Below are positions 8,477 to 16,665 of a DNA stretch of 64,000 bases, piece by piece. The notes below the pieces were generated by a model that saw only the letters and a program-made list of their open reading frames with translations, did not search any database and was not told the origin of the DNA. A program made the position numbers and the translations under genes. Where the stretch lies: positions 62,001 through 126,000 of the forward strand of contig JBGTKP010000049.1 in NCBI GenBank assembly GCA_041744575.1, written 5' to 3'. The stretch's first letter is position 1. Each line of letters starts with the position of its first letter. The DNA is from JTS-RE37 sp041744575 (GTDB taxonomy: Bacteria; Bacteroidota; Bacteroidia; Flavobacteriales; Flavobacteriaceae).

Positions 8477-9346
8477 ATGAAACCACAAATTATGACCGCC
8501 GTCCTGGCTGCCACTCTTTACACAACCGCTTTGGTTGCTCAGGAAAAGGAATTCAAAGAAACGCTGACAAGGCAACTTGCCCTTGAAGGGGAACCATCCG
8601 GAGCTAATCTGATTGTACGTAACATCACAGGGAACATTACTATAGAAGGATATGAAGGTAATTCCATCCAGGTTGAAGTATATAAGGTAATTAATGCCCG
8701 CGATAATACCAGACTGGAGCAAGGCAAAGAGGAAATCGGGCTGAAGGTGGAGACGTTGGGAAACGATTATATTCTCTACCCGGATGCTCCGAATCTTGTC
8801 TATAAAGACGGACATCTTAATTCTGCCGACTGTCAGAACTATGAAGCGCCGCCCTATGATTACAGACTTGACTTTTCCATAAAAGTTCCGGATCATATGA
8901 AGGTCGATGCGGGAACCGTAAATGATGGCGAGTTGGTAATATCCAATCTCAATGGGGATTTTATCCGGGCGGTCAATGTCAATGGAGGGGTAGCGCTGAA
9001 CCAGATCAGCGGGCAGACCGAAGTCCATTGTATCAACGGGAAGGTCAATATCTCATACAAGGAAAATCCTTCAGGACCTTCTACCTATTATTCCCTGAAT
9101 GGGGATATTAATATTGACTATCAAAAAGATCTCTCTGCAGAGATTGGGTTTAAAAGCATGAATGGGGAATTATTTACCGATTTTGACATCTCACGGCAAT
9201 TTTCCAAATCCAGTAAGGAGATTACTGACGAAAGAAATAGCCCCCGTTATAAATATGAATCAATAGCAGTGGTTCAAATTGGGGATGGCGCTTTCTTCCA
9301 TGAATTCGAAACCTTGAATGGAAATGTTGTCATCAAAAAAATGTAA
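8477..9346 (+). CDS. Exported DUF4097 family beta-repeat protein (first of a pair)
   Basis: The 289-residue protein has a cleavable signal peptide (MKPQIMTAVLAATLY to about ALVAQ). The rest is short repeated beta-strand units with recurring NG turns (NLNGDFIRAVNVNGGVAL, VHCINGKVNISY), the pattern of DUF4097 putative adhesins and expected to form a right-handed beta solenoid. An ATG-less extension to 8429 lacks support, since the signal peptide begins at 8477. It is the third gene of the sigma / HEAT operon and is followed after six bases by a second DUF4097 gene. Its role is unknown; in this setting it is a likely target or sensor partner of the sigma pathway in the cell envelope. Confidence 0.8.
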   Translation: MKPQIMTAVLAATLYTTALVAQEKEFKETLTRQLALEGEPSGANLIVRNITGNITIEGYEGNSIQVEVYKVINARDNTRLEQGKEEIGLKVETLGNDYILYPDAPNLVYKDGHLNSADCQNYEAPPYDYRLDFSIKVPDHMKVDAGTVNDGELVISNLNGDFIRAVNVNGGVALNQISGQTEVHCINGKVNISYKENPSGPSTYYSLNGDINIDYQKDLSAEIGFKSMNGELFTDFDISRQFSKSSKEITDERNSPRYKYESIAVVQIGDGAFFHEFETLNGNVVIKKM

Positions 9347-9352
9347 CAAGCT

Positions 9353-10174
9353 ATGAAAAGAATGAAAACAGTTTTAGTTATCGGTCTTTTTCTTACCATA
9401 TCCCTGGCAAATTCCCAGGAAACAGAAAAGGAACTCTTTAGGATACCGCTGAGCCAGCCGGAAAAACCCGGAAAGCTTATTGTGGAAATGCTCTCTGGGA
9501 CGATCCATGTAACAGCCTACACCGGCAAGGAGGTGATTGTCAGTTCTCCCGCTGCTGAAGAAAAACGAACGAGGATGGTGTCTTCGGATGGCACTACTGG
9601 CATGAAAAAGATCGAAAGTGGCGGATTGAATATTTCCGGGGAGGAAAAGGACAATACCGTACGGATCATCAATCGCATGTTTAACAAACCAACGACCCTT
9701 GAGATCAGGGTTCCGGTAAATTTTTCACTCAAACTCTCGACCGTCAATGACGGTGACATCGTGGTGAAGGGAGTGAGCGGGGAACTGGAACTAAGTAATG
9801 TCAATGGCGGGATCACTCTTAACGATATCGAAGGATCTGCCTCGGCAGATACTGTTAACGGAGATATCCGGGGTAATTTTGGGTCAGTGACAGCGGGTTC
9901 AAATATGGCTTTCAGTAGCCTAAATGGTACCCTGGATATTACTTTTCCAAATTCACTAAAGGCAAATTTGAAGGCCAAATCAGATATGGGGGATGTCTTT
10001 ACAGACTTTGATATGGAGATGGACAAAGGATTTCAGGAAGAAATAAAAAAAGATAAAAGCGGGGGAGTCTACCGGGCGAACCTGGAAGATTGGATAAAGG
10101 GAAAGATCAACGGGGGCGGGCCGGAGATCCTTTTTAAAAGTTTCAATGGGAATATTCTGATCCGTTCCAAATAA
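9353..10174 (+). CDS. Exported DUF4097 family beta-repeat protein (second of a pair)
   Basis: The 273-residue protein has a signal peptide (MKRMKTVLVIGLFLTISLANSQ) and the same NG-rich repeat pattern as its neighbour (VNGGITLNDIEGSASADTVN, FSSLNGTLDITF). Both proteins end in a closing strand with GNV/GNI (LNGNVVIKKM and FNGNILIRSK), so they are probably paralogues from a tandem duplication, although much diverged. Between the repeats near the C-terminus is a charged stretch (EMDKGFQEEIKKDKSGG). It is the last gene of the sigma operon and is followed by a two-way terminator. Function unknown. Confidence 0.8.
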   Translation: MKRMKTVLVIGLFLTISLANSQETEKELFRIPLSQPEKPGKLIVEMLSGTIHVTAYTGKEVIVSSPAAEEKRTRMVSSDGTTGMKKIESGGLNISGEEKDNTVRIINRMFNKPTTLEIRVPVNFSLKLSTVNDGDIVVKGVSGELELSNVNGGITLNDIEGSASADTVNGDIRGNFGSVTAGSNMAFSSLNGTLDITFPNSLKANLKAKSDMGDVFTDFDMEMDKGFQEEIKKDKSGGVYRANLEDWIKGKINGGGPEILFKSFNGNILIRSK

Positions 10175-10208
10175 GTACTCCCTACCCCTGCAATTGCTTC
10201 TGAATAAT

Positions 10209-10242
10209 AAAAGCCGCCTTTTGAGATAAAAGGCGGCTTTTT
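10209..10242. terminator. Bidirectional terminator between the DUF4097 operon and tsf
   Basis: AAAAGCCGCCTTTT (10209-10222) and AAAAGGCGGCTTTT (10228-10241) form a perfect 14-base inverted repeat around GAGAT. It has runs of A on one side and T on the other, so it can stop transcripts from both of the convergent operons. Confidence 0.92.
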
Positions 10243-10261
10243 AATTTTCTGAAAGCAAGGA

Positions 10262-11086
10262 TCATCCCAAGGCGACCCTTTCGAATCCGACAATCGTTAA
10301 TTTGGGATCCACCGAAGTAACATATTGTGATACACTTTGCTTGTTGTCCTTAATGAAGTCCTGATTCACAAGTGTATTGTCCTTAAAGAAACGATTTAAT
10401 TTCCCCTTCGCGATTGAATCCAGCATGGCTTCAGGTTTGCCTTCCTGCCTTAATTGTTCTTTTGCAATTTCTATCTCCTTGTCAATGATCGACTGGTCTA
10501 CGCCAGCTTCATTCAGAGCCACCGGGTTCATGGCTGCTGCCTGCATGGCCACATCCTTTGCCACTACTTCCGACCCATGCACGGCTGCGGAAAGGCCTGC
10601 CAGTGTGGCAATTTTATTTCCCGCATGTATATAAGAACCAACAAAAGGAGCATTCAGCTTTTTGAAAGCGCCTATTTCTATCTTTTCCCCAATGACCCCT
10701 GTCTGTTCTGTAAGTTTATCACTTACGGTAAGGCCTTTATAATCAGATTGTAAAAAATCTTCCTTGGTATCGTATGCAAGCGCCAATTCCGCAAGCTCTG
10801 TGGCCAGAGAAGTAAAGCTTTCATTTTTAGCGACAAAATCCGTTTCGCAATTCAGGGAAATAATAACACCGGCCGTAGCTTCCTGGTTTACCTTGGCAAT
10901 GGCTGCTCCTTCCGCCGATTCGCGGTCGGCTCTATTGGCGGCGACCTTCTGTCCTTTTTTTCTCAGGATTTCTATGGCAAGGTCAAAATCGCCTTCGGCT
11001 TCTACAAGGGCATTCTTGCAATCCATCATTCCTGCCCCGGTGGTTTTTCTTAAATTGTTTACGTCTGCTGCGGTAACTTTTACCAT
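10262..11086 (-). CDS. tsf: Elongation factor Ts
   Basis: EF-Ts is the guanine nucleotide exchange factor of EF-Tu. The protein starts MVKVTAADVNNLRKTTGAGM with the N-terminal UBA-like domain (CKNALVEAEGDFDLAIEILR). The core domain has LNCETDFVAKNESF and the C-terminal part LRQEGKPEAMLDSIAKGKLN. Two adjacent ATGs (11089 and 11086) are possible; the second gives the usual start of this family in the phylum. It lies about 50 bases after rpsB and is surely cotranscribed with it. Confidence 0.97.
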   Translation of the reverse strand: MVKVTAADVNNLRKTTGAGMMDCKNALVEAEGDFDLAIEILRKKGQKVAANRADRESAEGAAIAKVNQEATAGVIISLNCETDFVAKNESFTSLATELAELALAYDTKEDFLQSDYKGLTVSDKLTEQTGVIGEKIEIGAFKKLNAPFVGSYIHAGNKIATLAGLSAAVHGSEVVAKDVAMQAAAMNPVALNEAGVDQSIIDKEIEIAKEQLRQEGKPEAMLDSIAKGKLNRFFKDNTLVNQDFIKDNKQSVSQYVTSVDPKLTIVGFERVALG

Positions 11087-11138
11087 CATTTCTTATAAGT
11101 TTATGGAATACACTTATTCCGTTCTTAACTACTGCTTT

Positions 11139-12284
11139 TTATTCAATTCCGGCTTTGGCCTTATCCTGCCACTCCTTTAATTCATCCCACTTCCCGTCTG
11201 CAGCCATTTTAGCTTGTTTTGGCCAGGAGGTCGGATCAAGATGCGCGAGTCTTGAACTCGCTTCAGTAAGCAGCTCTTTTATATTATCAGCTTTGGATTC
11301 GGAAAGTTGTGAGAAAGTGCTAATACCTGCATTCACTAATGCCTCCGCAGCCTTTGGTCCTATCCCTTCAATTTTTGTGAGATCGTCATCCGATTCTTGT
11401 GAAGTTGCTTCATCAGCCACTTTAGAAGTTTCGGGTGCTACAGCAGCATCGGTTGTTTCCTTCTTTGCCGCTGGTTTGGCCTTTGTAGATTTTACATCCT
11501 GGATAACATCTTCCTCATCTTCTTTTGTCCTCAGCCGTTCGGGCATTTCATTCTCATAAACATCCGCATCATCCCCGTCGGACTGCTTTTCGGATTTTCT
11601 TTCTGACAGACCTTCTGCGACTGCATTGGTTACCTGCGTCATGATCACATCTATCGATTTTGAAGCGTCATCATTGGATGGAATAATAAAATCGATGGGT
11701 CTTGGATCAGAATTGGTATCGACCATCGCAAAAATTGGAATGTTCAGTTTTTGTGCCTCTTTCACGGCGATGTGTTCCCTCATGGTATCCACAACAAACA
11801 GCGCTCCCGGCAATCGGGTCATTTCCGAGATAGATCCAAGGTTTTTCTCGAGCTTGGCCCTGAGCCGGTCCACTTGCAAACGCTCTTTTTTAGAAAGGGT
11901 ATTGAAGGTCCCGTCCTTTTTCATCCTGTCAATAGACGCCATTTTTTTGACCGCCTTGCGGATGGTCACAAAATTGGTCAGCATGCCTCCCGGCCAGCGC
12001 TCGGTAATATAGGGCATATTTACCTTTGCCACTTTTTCCGCAACGATATCCTTAGCCTGTTTCTTGGTAGCAACAAAAAGGATTTTTCGTCCGGAAGCAG
12101 CAATTTTTTTAAGGGCCTCGTTGGCCTCTTCAAGTTTTGCTACAGTTTTATAAAGGTTGATGACATGAATCCCATTGCGCTCCATGTAGATATAGGGAGC
12201 CATATTTGGATTCCATTTTCTTGTCAGATGCCCAAAGTGTACACCTGCATCCAGTAATTCTTTTACTTCGACTTTTTTAGCCAT
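11139..12284 (-). CDS. rpsB: Ribosomal protein S2 with C-terminal helix-hairpin-helix extension
   Basis: Residues 1 to about 225 are a normal S2 (VKELLDAGVHFGHLTRKWNP near the start; TMREHIAVKEAQKLNIPI). S2 binds the 30S head-body junction with S1 and is needed for initiation. The protein continues to 381 residues. A very acidic, Ala/Lys-rich linker covers about 226-301. An 80-residue module (residues 302-381, bases 11142-11381) then begins LTKIEGIGPKAAEALVNAG and contains SWPKQAKMAADGKWDELKEW. The GIGP turn marks a helix-hairpin-helix fold of the predicted 5'-nuclease-like / DUF4332 type. From memory, similar tails occur on L21 in this phylum. No catalytic activity is implied. ActC in this window carries a related tail. 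The gene is followed by tsf. Confidence 0.95.
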   Translation of the reverse strand: MAKKVEVKELLDAGVHFGHLTRKWNPNMAPYIYMERNGIHVINLYKTVAKLEEANEALKKIAASGRKILFVATKKQAKDIVAEKVAKVNMPYITERWPGGMLTNFVTIRKAVKKMASIDRMKKDGTFNTLSKKERLQVDRLRAKLEKNLGSISEMTRLPGALFVVDTMREHIAVKEAQKLNIPIFAMVDTNSDPRPIDFIIPSNDDASKSIDVIMTQVTNAVAEGLSERKSEKQSDGDDADVYENEMPERLRTKEDEEDVIQDVKSTKAKPAAKKETTDAAVAPETSKVADEATSQESDDDLTKIEGIGPKAAEALVNAGISTFSQLSESKADNIKELLTEASSRLAHLDPTSWPKQAKMAADGKWDELKEWQDKAKAGIE

Positions 12285-12552
12285 TTTATACTTAGTTTAC
12301 GTTCTTTTGAAATAGCAACAGGCAAGTGGTATTCCCGTCGTCGGACGAAATCGCCTTCCTGTTTAGATGCTAAACTAATTGAGGCTGAACCTGCAAAGCT
12401 TCCGGGGTCGGGAGCAGCACGTTCAGGTAATTTGGTGTCCCTGATTCAAGGACTTTCAATGAACTTTGTTAATTAATAATTTACCTTGGGACCTCTCAGT
12501 ATGTCATGTGAAGGTCACATGCACAGCAGTTGACAGGTGCCAGAACCGCAGA
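12285..12552 (-). other. Spacer between rpsI and rpsB with a small palindrome
   Basis: 268 bases without a gene, probably transcribed as part of the rplM-rpsI-rpsB-tsf unit. At 12505-12521 there is a perfect 7-base inverted repeat (CATGTGA / TCACATG, three-base loop) with no T run, so it is not an intrinsic terminator. I found no full TTG-N19-TAnnTTTG promoter for rpsB here. Confidence 0.4.
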
Positions 12553-12939
12553 TTAACGCTTGGAAAACTGGAACTTCTTCCTGGCTTTTTTCTGGCCGAA
12601 CTTCTTCCGTTCCACCATCCTCGGATCTCTTGTCAGCAGACCTTCCGGTTTCAAAACACTCCTGTGTTCCGCGTCCATTTCACATAATGCGCGAGACAAG
12701 GCCAGCCGGATCGCTTCTGCCTGACCGGTGATGCCACCTCCGTAGACATTTACCTTTACATCAAAATTATCCTCATTATTAGTAAGGCTGAATGGCTGTT
12801 TGACTTTATACTGCAGGGTGGCAGTTGGGAAATAATCTGCGAGGTCTCTCTTATTCACCGTAATATTCCCTTTTCCATCTGAAACATACACCCGTGCGAC
12901 GGCTGTCTTTCTTCTGCCAATTTTATGAACTACCTCCAT
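12553..12939 (-). CDS. rpsI: Ribosomal protein S9
   Basis: The 128-residue S9 protein has the family signature GGGITGQAEAIRLALSRAL and the basic C-terminal tail ending QFSKR that reaches the P-site tRNA. It starts within the TAATG overlap with the rplM stop, so translation is coupled. Confidence 0.98.
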   Translation of the reverse strand: MEVVHKIGRRKTAVARVYVSDGKGNITVNKRDLADYFPTATLQYKVKQPFSLTNNEDNFDVKVNVYGGGITGQAEAIRLALSRALCEMDAEHRSVLKPEGLLTRDPRMVERKKFGQKKARKKFQFSKR

Positions 12940-13394
12940 TATTTAAGTTCGTTTAATTTGATCTCTGTAGGTTTTTGCGCCTCCTGACCATGATCGGGAC
13001 CTGCATATACACGCAAGTTGCGGAACAACTCTGCACCCAGTTTATTTTTCGGAAGCATTCCTTTAACCGCCTTTTCCACAATATCCTCGGGTCGGCGTAC
13101 CAATACTTCACTGGCCGTCCTGGAGCGTTGTCCTCCGGGATAACCCGAGTGGCGGATATATTTTTTATCCTCCCACTTATTCCCTGTCAGGTGAACCTTT
13201 TCAGCATTGATGACGATGACGTTATCCCCGCAATCAACGTGAGGTGTAAAACTTGGCTTATGCTTCCCACGCAGTAGTTTGGCCACTTCTGAAGCCATTC
13301 GGCCCAGGGTTTGTCCATCTGCATTTACCAGCAACCATTGTTTCACAACAGTCTTCTTATTTGCCGAAATGGTTTTGTAGCTCAATGTATCCAC
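12939..13394 (-). CDS. rplM: Ribosomal protein L13
   Basis: The 151-residue L13, an early-assembly protein of the 50S subunit, has the expected GRMASEVAKLLRGKHKP and VKGMLPKNKLGAELFRNLRV segments. It is the first gene of the minus-strand ribosomal protein operon and has a consensus promoter about 50-80 bases upstream. Confidence 0.98.
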   Translation of the reverse strand: MDTLSYKTISANKKTVVKQWLLVNADGQTLGRMASEVAKLLRGKHKPSFTPHVDCGDNVIVINAEKVHLTGNKWEDKKYIRHSGYPGGQRSRTASEVLVRRPEDIVEKAVKGMLPKNKLGAELFRNLRVYAGPDHGQEAQKPTEIKLNELK

Positions 13395-13442
13395 TACGAA
13401 TATTTTTAATAATTAAACACAATTTTCCCGGTTAGCGGGCTG

Positions 13443-13473
13443 CAAATGTACAATTATAAAGTTGAAATACAAA
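13443..13473 (-). promoter_or_regulatory. Consensus flavobacterial promoter of the rplM operon
   Basis: On the minus strand there is a TTTG (TTG at 13472-13470), exactly 19 bases, and then TACATTTG (13450-13443). This matches the Bacteroidetes TTG-N19-TAnnTTTG promoter at every defined position. Transcription should start near 13437, leaving a leader of about 40 bases before the rplM ATG. Confidence 0.8.
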
Positions 13474-13668
13474 TGTGGCCCTCGGATAATTTTCAGTAAA
13501 TATTTGGACTATGATAAAATGGGAAACATTTTGTTAAAAAAAGGAAATTCCCGGCTCAAAGGTGTAACTATTTACCTATTCATTAGTCTTTAGGGCATCA
13601 GGCTGGCCATAAGGCAATGAGGAGAAGTTATTGAATGGCTGGGCAGCTCAATCAAAAAACGAATTTGC

Positions 13669-16320
13669 ATGCGAATTTACTTCCTTACCCTCTTTGCCAT
13701 TATACTGGCTCAACCAGGTATGATGGCACAGGACAGTACCACTGTGGTTCCCGCACGAATCTATGTCACCAAGCCATTGCCGATAGACGCTGTCCCTGAA
13801 ATTGACGGACTGATCAATGATCCTGTATGGGAAACCGTTCCATGGGGTGATAATTTCATTGAACAAAGACCCGATGAGAATACCCAACCGAATTTCCAGA
13901 CTAGGTTCAAAATTCTCTATGACCAGAAGGCGTTATACATAGCGGTTCAATGTTACGACGAGGAACCTGATAAAATTGTCCGACGGTTGTCAAGACGGGA
14001 TGGCTTTGAAGGGGACTGGGTGGCCTTTTTTATTGATAGCTACCATGACAAACGAACGGCTTTTGGTTTCCTGGTCACCGCTGCTGGGGTTAAAGCCGAT
14101 ATTTTTGAGTCGAATAACGGAGCCAACGAGGATGAAAGCTGGAATCCCATATGGTACACAAAAGCGAGTATAGATTCTGAAGGATGGAGTGCCGAAATGA
14201 AAATCCCCTTAAGCCAGTTAAAATTCGGGAAAAGCGGACAACAGATATGGGGCTTGCAGGTGATGCGCCGTTTTTTCCGTGATGAAGAAAGGTCGGTATG
14301 GCAGCGAATTCGCGCTGATAGTCCGGGCTTTGTAAGTGAGTTTGGGGAATTACACGGATTGCTGGACCTGGAACCCCAGAAACAATTGGAAATTCAGCCC
14401 TACACCGTGGCAAAACTGGAATCGTATGAAGCTGAGCCCGGCAATCCTTTCAGGGATGGCAATGACGGATCGATTACTGCAGGGCTTGATGCCAAAATCG
14501 GGATAACGAATGACCTGACCATGGACCTGACCATCAATCCTGATTTTGGGCAGGTCGAGGCCGATCCTTCTGCCATCGCCCTTGATGGTTTTCAGATATT
14601 CTTTCAGGAACAACGGCCTTTCTTTGTCGAGAATAAGAACATTTTTGATCTCCGGCTGTCAAATTCTGAAGCCGGTGATACTTTTGGCTCGGACAATGTT
14701 TTTTATTCACGCCGTATAGGCCGCAGCCCTCAGGGCTTTCCCTCCTTGATCGAAGGCGATTTTGTAGATCAGCCTGATAAGACTCCTATCCTCGGTGCCG
14801 CCAAATTCAGCGGTAAGACAAAAGATGGCTGGTCGATCGGGCTATTGGAAAGTGTTACTGCACGGAGATTTGCCACCATTGACAATACAGGTTCGCGAAG
14901 ACGTGAAATAGTGGAACCCCTCAGCAATTATTTCGTCGGGAGGCTTCAAAAGGATTTCAATGAAAGGAATAGCTATATCGGTGGGATCGTTACTGCGGCG
15001 AACAGGGATGCCTTGTCTGATAATCTCGATTTCCTGCACAGATCGGCCTATTCAGGGGGGGTTGACTTTAAGCATCAATGGCATAACCGCGACTGGTATG
15101 TTGGGGGAAATATGGTATGGAGTCATGTTGCCGGAAGTCCGGAAGCGATCAATGCAACACAACAGGGAATTGCCCATCTCTTCCAGCGTATTGATGCCAG
15201 ACATGTAGACTTGGATCCGGATAAAACATCCTTGAGCGGGACCGGCGGCAATCTTCAACTCGGCAAAATCGGAAACGGACACTGGAAATTTGAGACAGGG
15301 GGTACCTGGCGGTCACCCCAGCTGGAATTGAATGATATGGGATTTCAAACAAGGGCAGATGACATCCGGCATTATACGTGGATCGGCTATCAGACACTGA
15401 AGCCTGACAGCACTTTCAGGAAATTGGGCATCAACTATAATCACTGGAGTGCCTGGGATTTTGGGGGCAATCACAACCTGCTCCAGTTAAACACCAATTC
15501 CTGGCAGAACTGGAAGAAAAACTGGTTCAGCAACCTTGGCATTACCTATGCGCCCATCAATTATTCTAATTTTGCCCTCAGGGGCGGTCCGCGTCTCAGG
15601 TTGTCGCCCCGACTCAATATCAACAACGGGGTAGAGTCAGATGGCCGCAAAAAACTAATATTCAGTGTCTTCCACAATATCAATAGGACACTTGATGACT
15701 CCTACCGCTATTATTATATTGAGGCCGGTCTGAGTTACCAGCCGTTGAACGCCTTGCGATTCTCTGCTTTCCCTTCATATACTATAAATAATGATCAGCT
15801 TCAATTCATAGATAATATCGATCTGAATGGGGATACCAGATACCTGAACGGCACAATTGAGCAACGTACCCTCAGCATGTCCTTGAGGCTGAATTACACC
15901 ATTAATCCCAATCTTAGTGTTCAGTACTGGGGGCAGCCGTTTATTTCGAGAGGTCGTTATTCGGGGTTCAAATATGTCAGCGACCCGCTGGCCGAGCGAT
16001 TTGAGGACAGAATTACCACCTATGCGCCCAATCAGCTTTCATTCCAGGATGATACCTACTTTGTAGATGAAAACCTGGATGGGGCCTCCGAGTACAGTTT
16101 TGGCGACCCCGATTTCTCATTCGTACAATTCCGGTCCAACCTGGTGATCCGATGGGAGTATATTCCGGGTTCCGAAATATTTCTTGTATGGTCTCAGGAT
16201 CTTTCTCAGGCCGGAGATCCTCAGGCAACCCTTTTTAAAAATCTCGGTGACAATGTCTTCGGAGGAGATCAACCCTTGAACATCTTCCTGATCAAAGCCA
16301 CCTATCGCTTCGTATTCTAG
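13669..16320 (+). CDS. DUF5916 outer-membrane protein with N-terminal CBM9-like domain
   Basis: The 883-residue exported protein has a signal peptide (MRIYFLTLFAIILAQPGMMA). A CBM9-like sugar-binding fold covers about residues 40-230 (PEIDGLINDPVWETVPWGDN at its start, DGFEGDWVAFFID within). The DUF5916 region follows, with the family marker NPDFGQVEADPSAI and FFQEQRPFFVE near residue 300-325. The remainder is rich in alternating aromatic strands and ends in FVF, as in outer-membrane beta-barrels. Family members are often labelled putative hydrolases, but I see no clear catalytic motif. It could bind or import a glycan. It stands alone, with 274 bases before and 345 bases after without genes. 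Confidence 0.85.
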   Translation: MRIYFLTLFAIILAQPGMMAQDSTTVVPARIYVTKPLPIDAVPEIDGLINDPVWETVPWGDNFIEQRPDENTQPNFQTRFKILYDQKALYIAVQCYDEEPDKIVRRLSRRDGFEGDWVAFFIDSYHDKRTAFGFLVTAAGVKADIFESNNGANEDESWNPIWYTKASIDSEGWSAEMKIPLSQLKFGKSGQQIWGLQVMRRFFRDEERSVWQRIRADSPGFVSEFGELHGLLDLEPQKQLEIQPYTVAKLESYEAEPGNPFRDGNDGSITAGLDAKIGITNDLTMDLTINPDFGQVEADPSAIALDGFQIFFQEQRPFFVENKNIFDLRLSNSEAGDTFGSDNVFYSRRIGRSPQGFPSLIEGDFVDQPDKTPILGAAKFSGKTKDGWSIGLLESVTARRFATIDNTGSRRREIVEPLSNYFVGRLQKDFNERNSYIGGIVTAANRDALSDNLDFLHRSAYSGGVDFKHQWHNRDWYVGGNMVWSHVAGSPEAINATQQGIAHLFQRIDARHVDLDPDKTSLSGTGGNLQLGKIGNGHWKFETGGTWRSPQLELNDMGFQTRADDIRHYTWIGYQTLKPDSTFRKLGINYNHWSAWDFGGNHNLLQLNTNSWQNWKKNWFSNLGITYAPINYSNFALRGGPRLRLSPRLNINNGVESDGRKKLIFSVFHNINRTLDDSYRYYYIEAGLSYQPLNALRFSAFPSYTINNDQLQFIDNIDLNGDTRYLNGTIEQRTLSMSLRLNYTINPNLSVQYWGQPFISRGRYSGFKYVSDPLAERFEDRITTYAPNQLSFQDDTYFVDENLDGASEYSFGDPDFSFVQFRSNLVIRWEYIPGSEIFLVWSQDLSQAGDPQATLFKNLGDNVFGGDQPLNIFLIKATYRFVF

Positions 16321-16665
16321 GAACATTACAGATCCATGGTGTGAACCGCAACTGACAGATGTCTGTTCCAGAGCTGCATCATAGTGAATTTCAATGTATG
16401 AATTGTTGGTTCATCGTGCGATTACTTCAAGAATTATTATCGTCGGGGAACAGCTATGAGAAGCAGCACGGGTTCCTCCTGAAAATTACCAAGTGTTCCG
16501 TCCGGAAAAGGCATATGACCGAACCTGGAAAGCGATGCATACCTTTATAACTGATTCATCAGTCCGGGAAGCAAATCCGCTACTCCTGATTTCCTGAAAA
16601 TGACCACCTCTATTTAGACTGGCCGACCTATCAAAAACTTTATATATTTATAAAAAAATGAATAC
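16321..16665. other. Intergenic region of 345 bases, no gene recognised
   Basis: I see no gene or clear terminator here. A 63-codon open frame (16359-16550) has no family resemblance and ordinary composition. Just before the next gene, TATATTTA at 16643-16650 differs from the -7 consensus at one base and could belong to its promoter. Confidence 0.4.

Noticed and set aside
16359..16550. Possible small gene of 63 codons
   Set aside because: No recognised family, no promoter or ribosome-binding signal, and nothing above chance in the composition.
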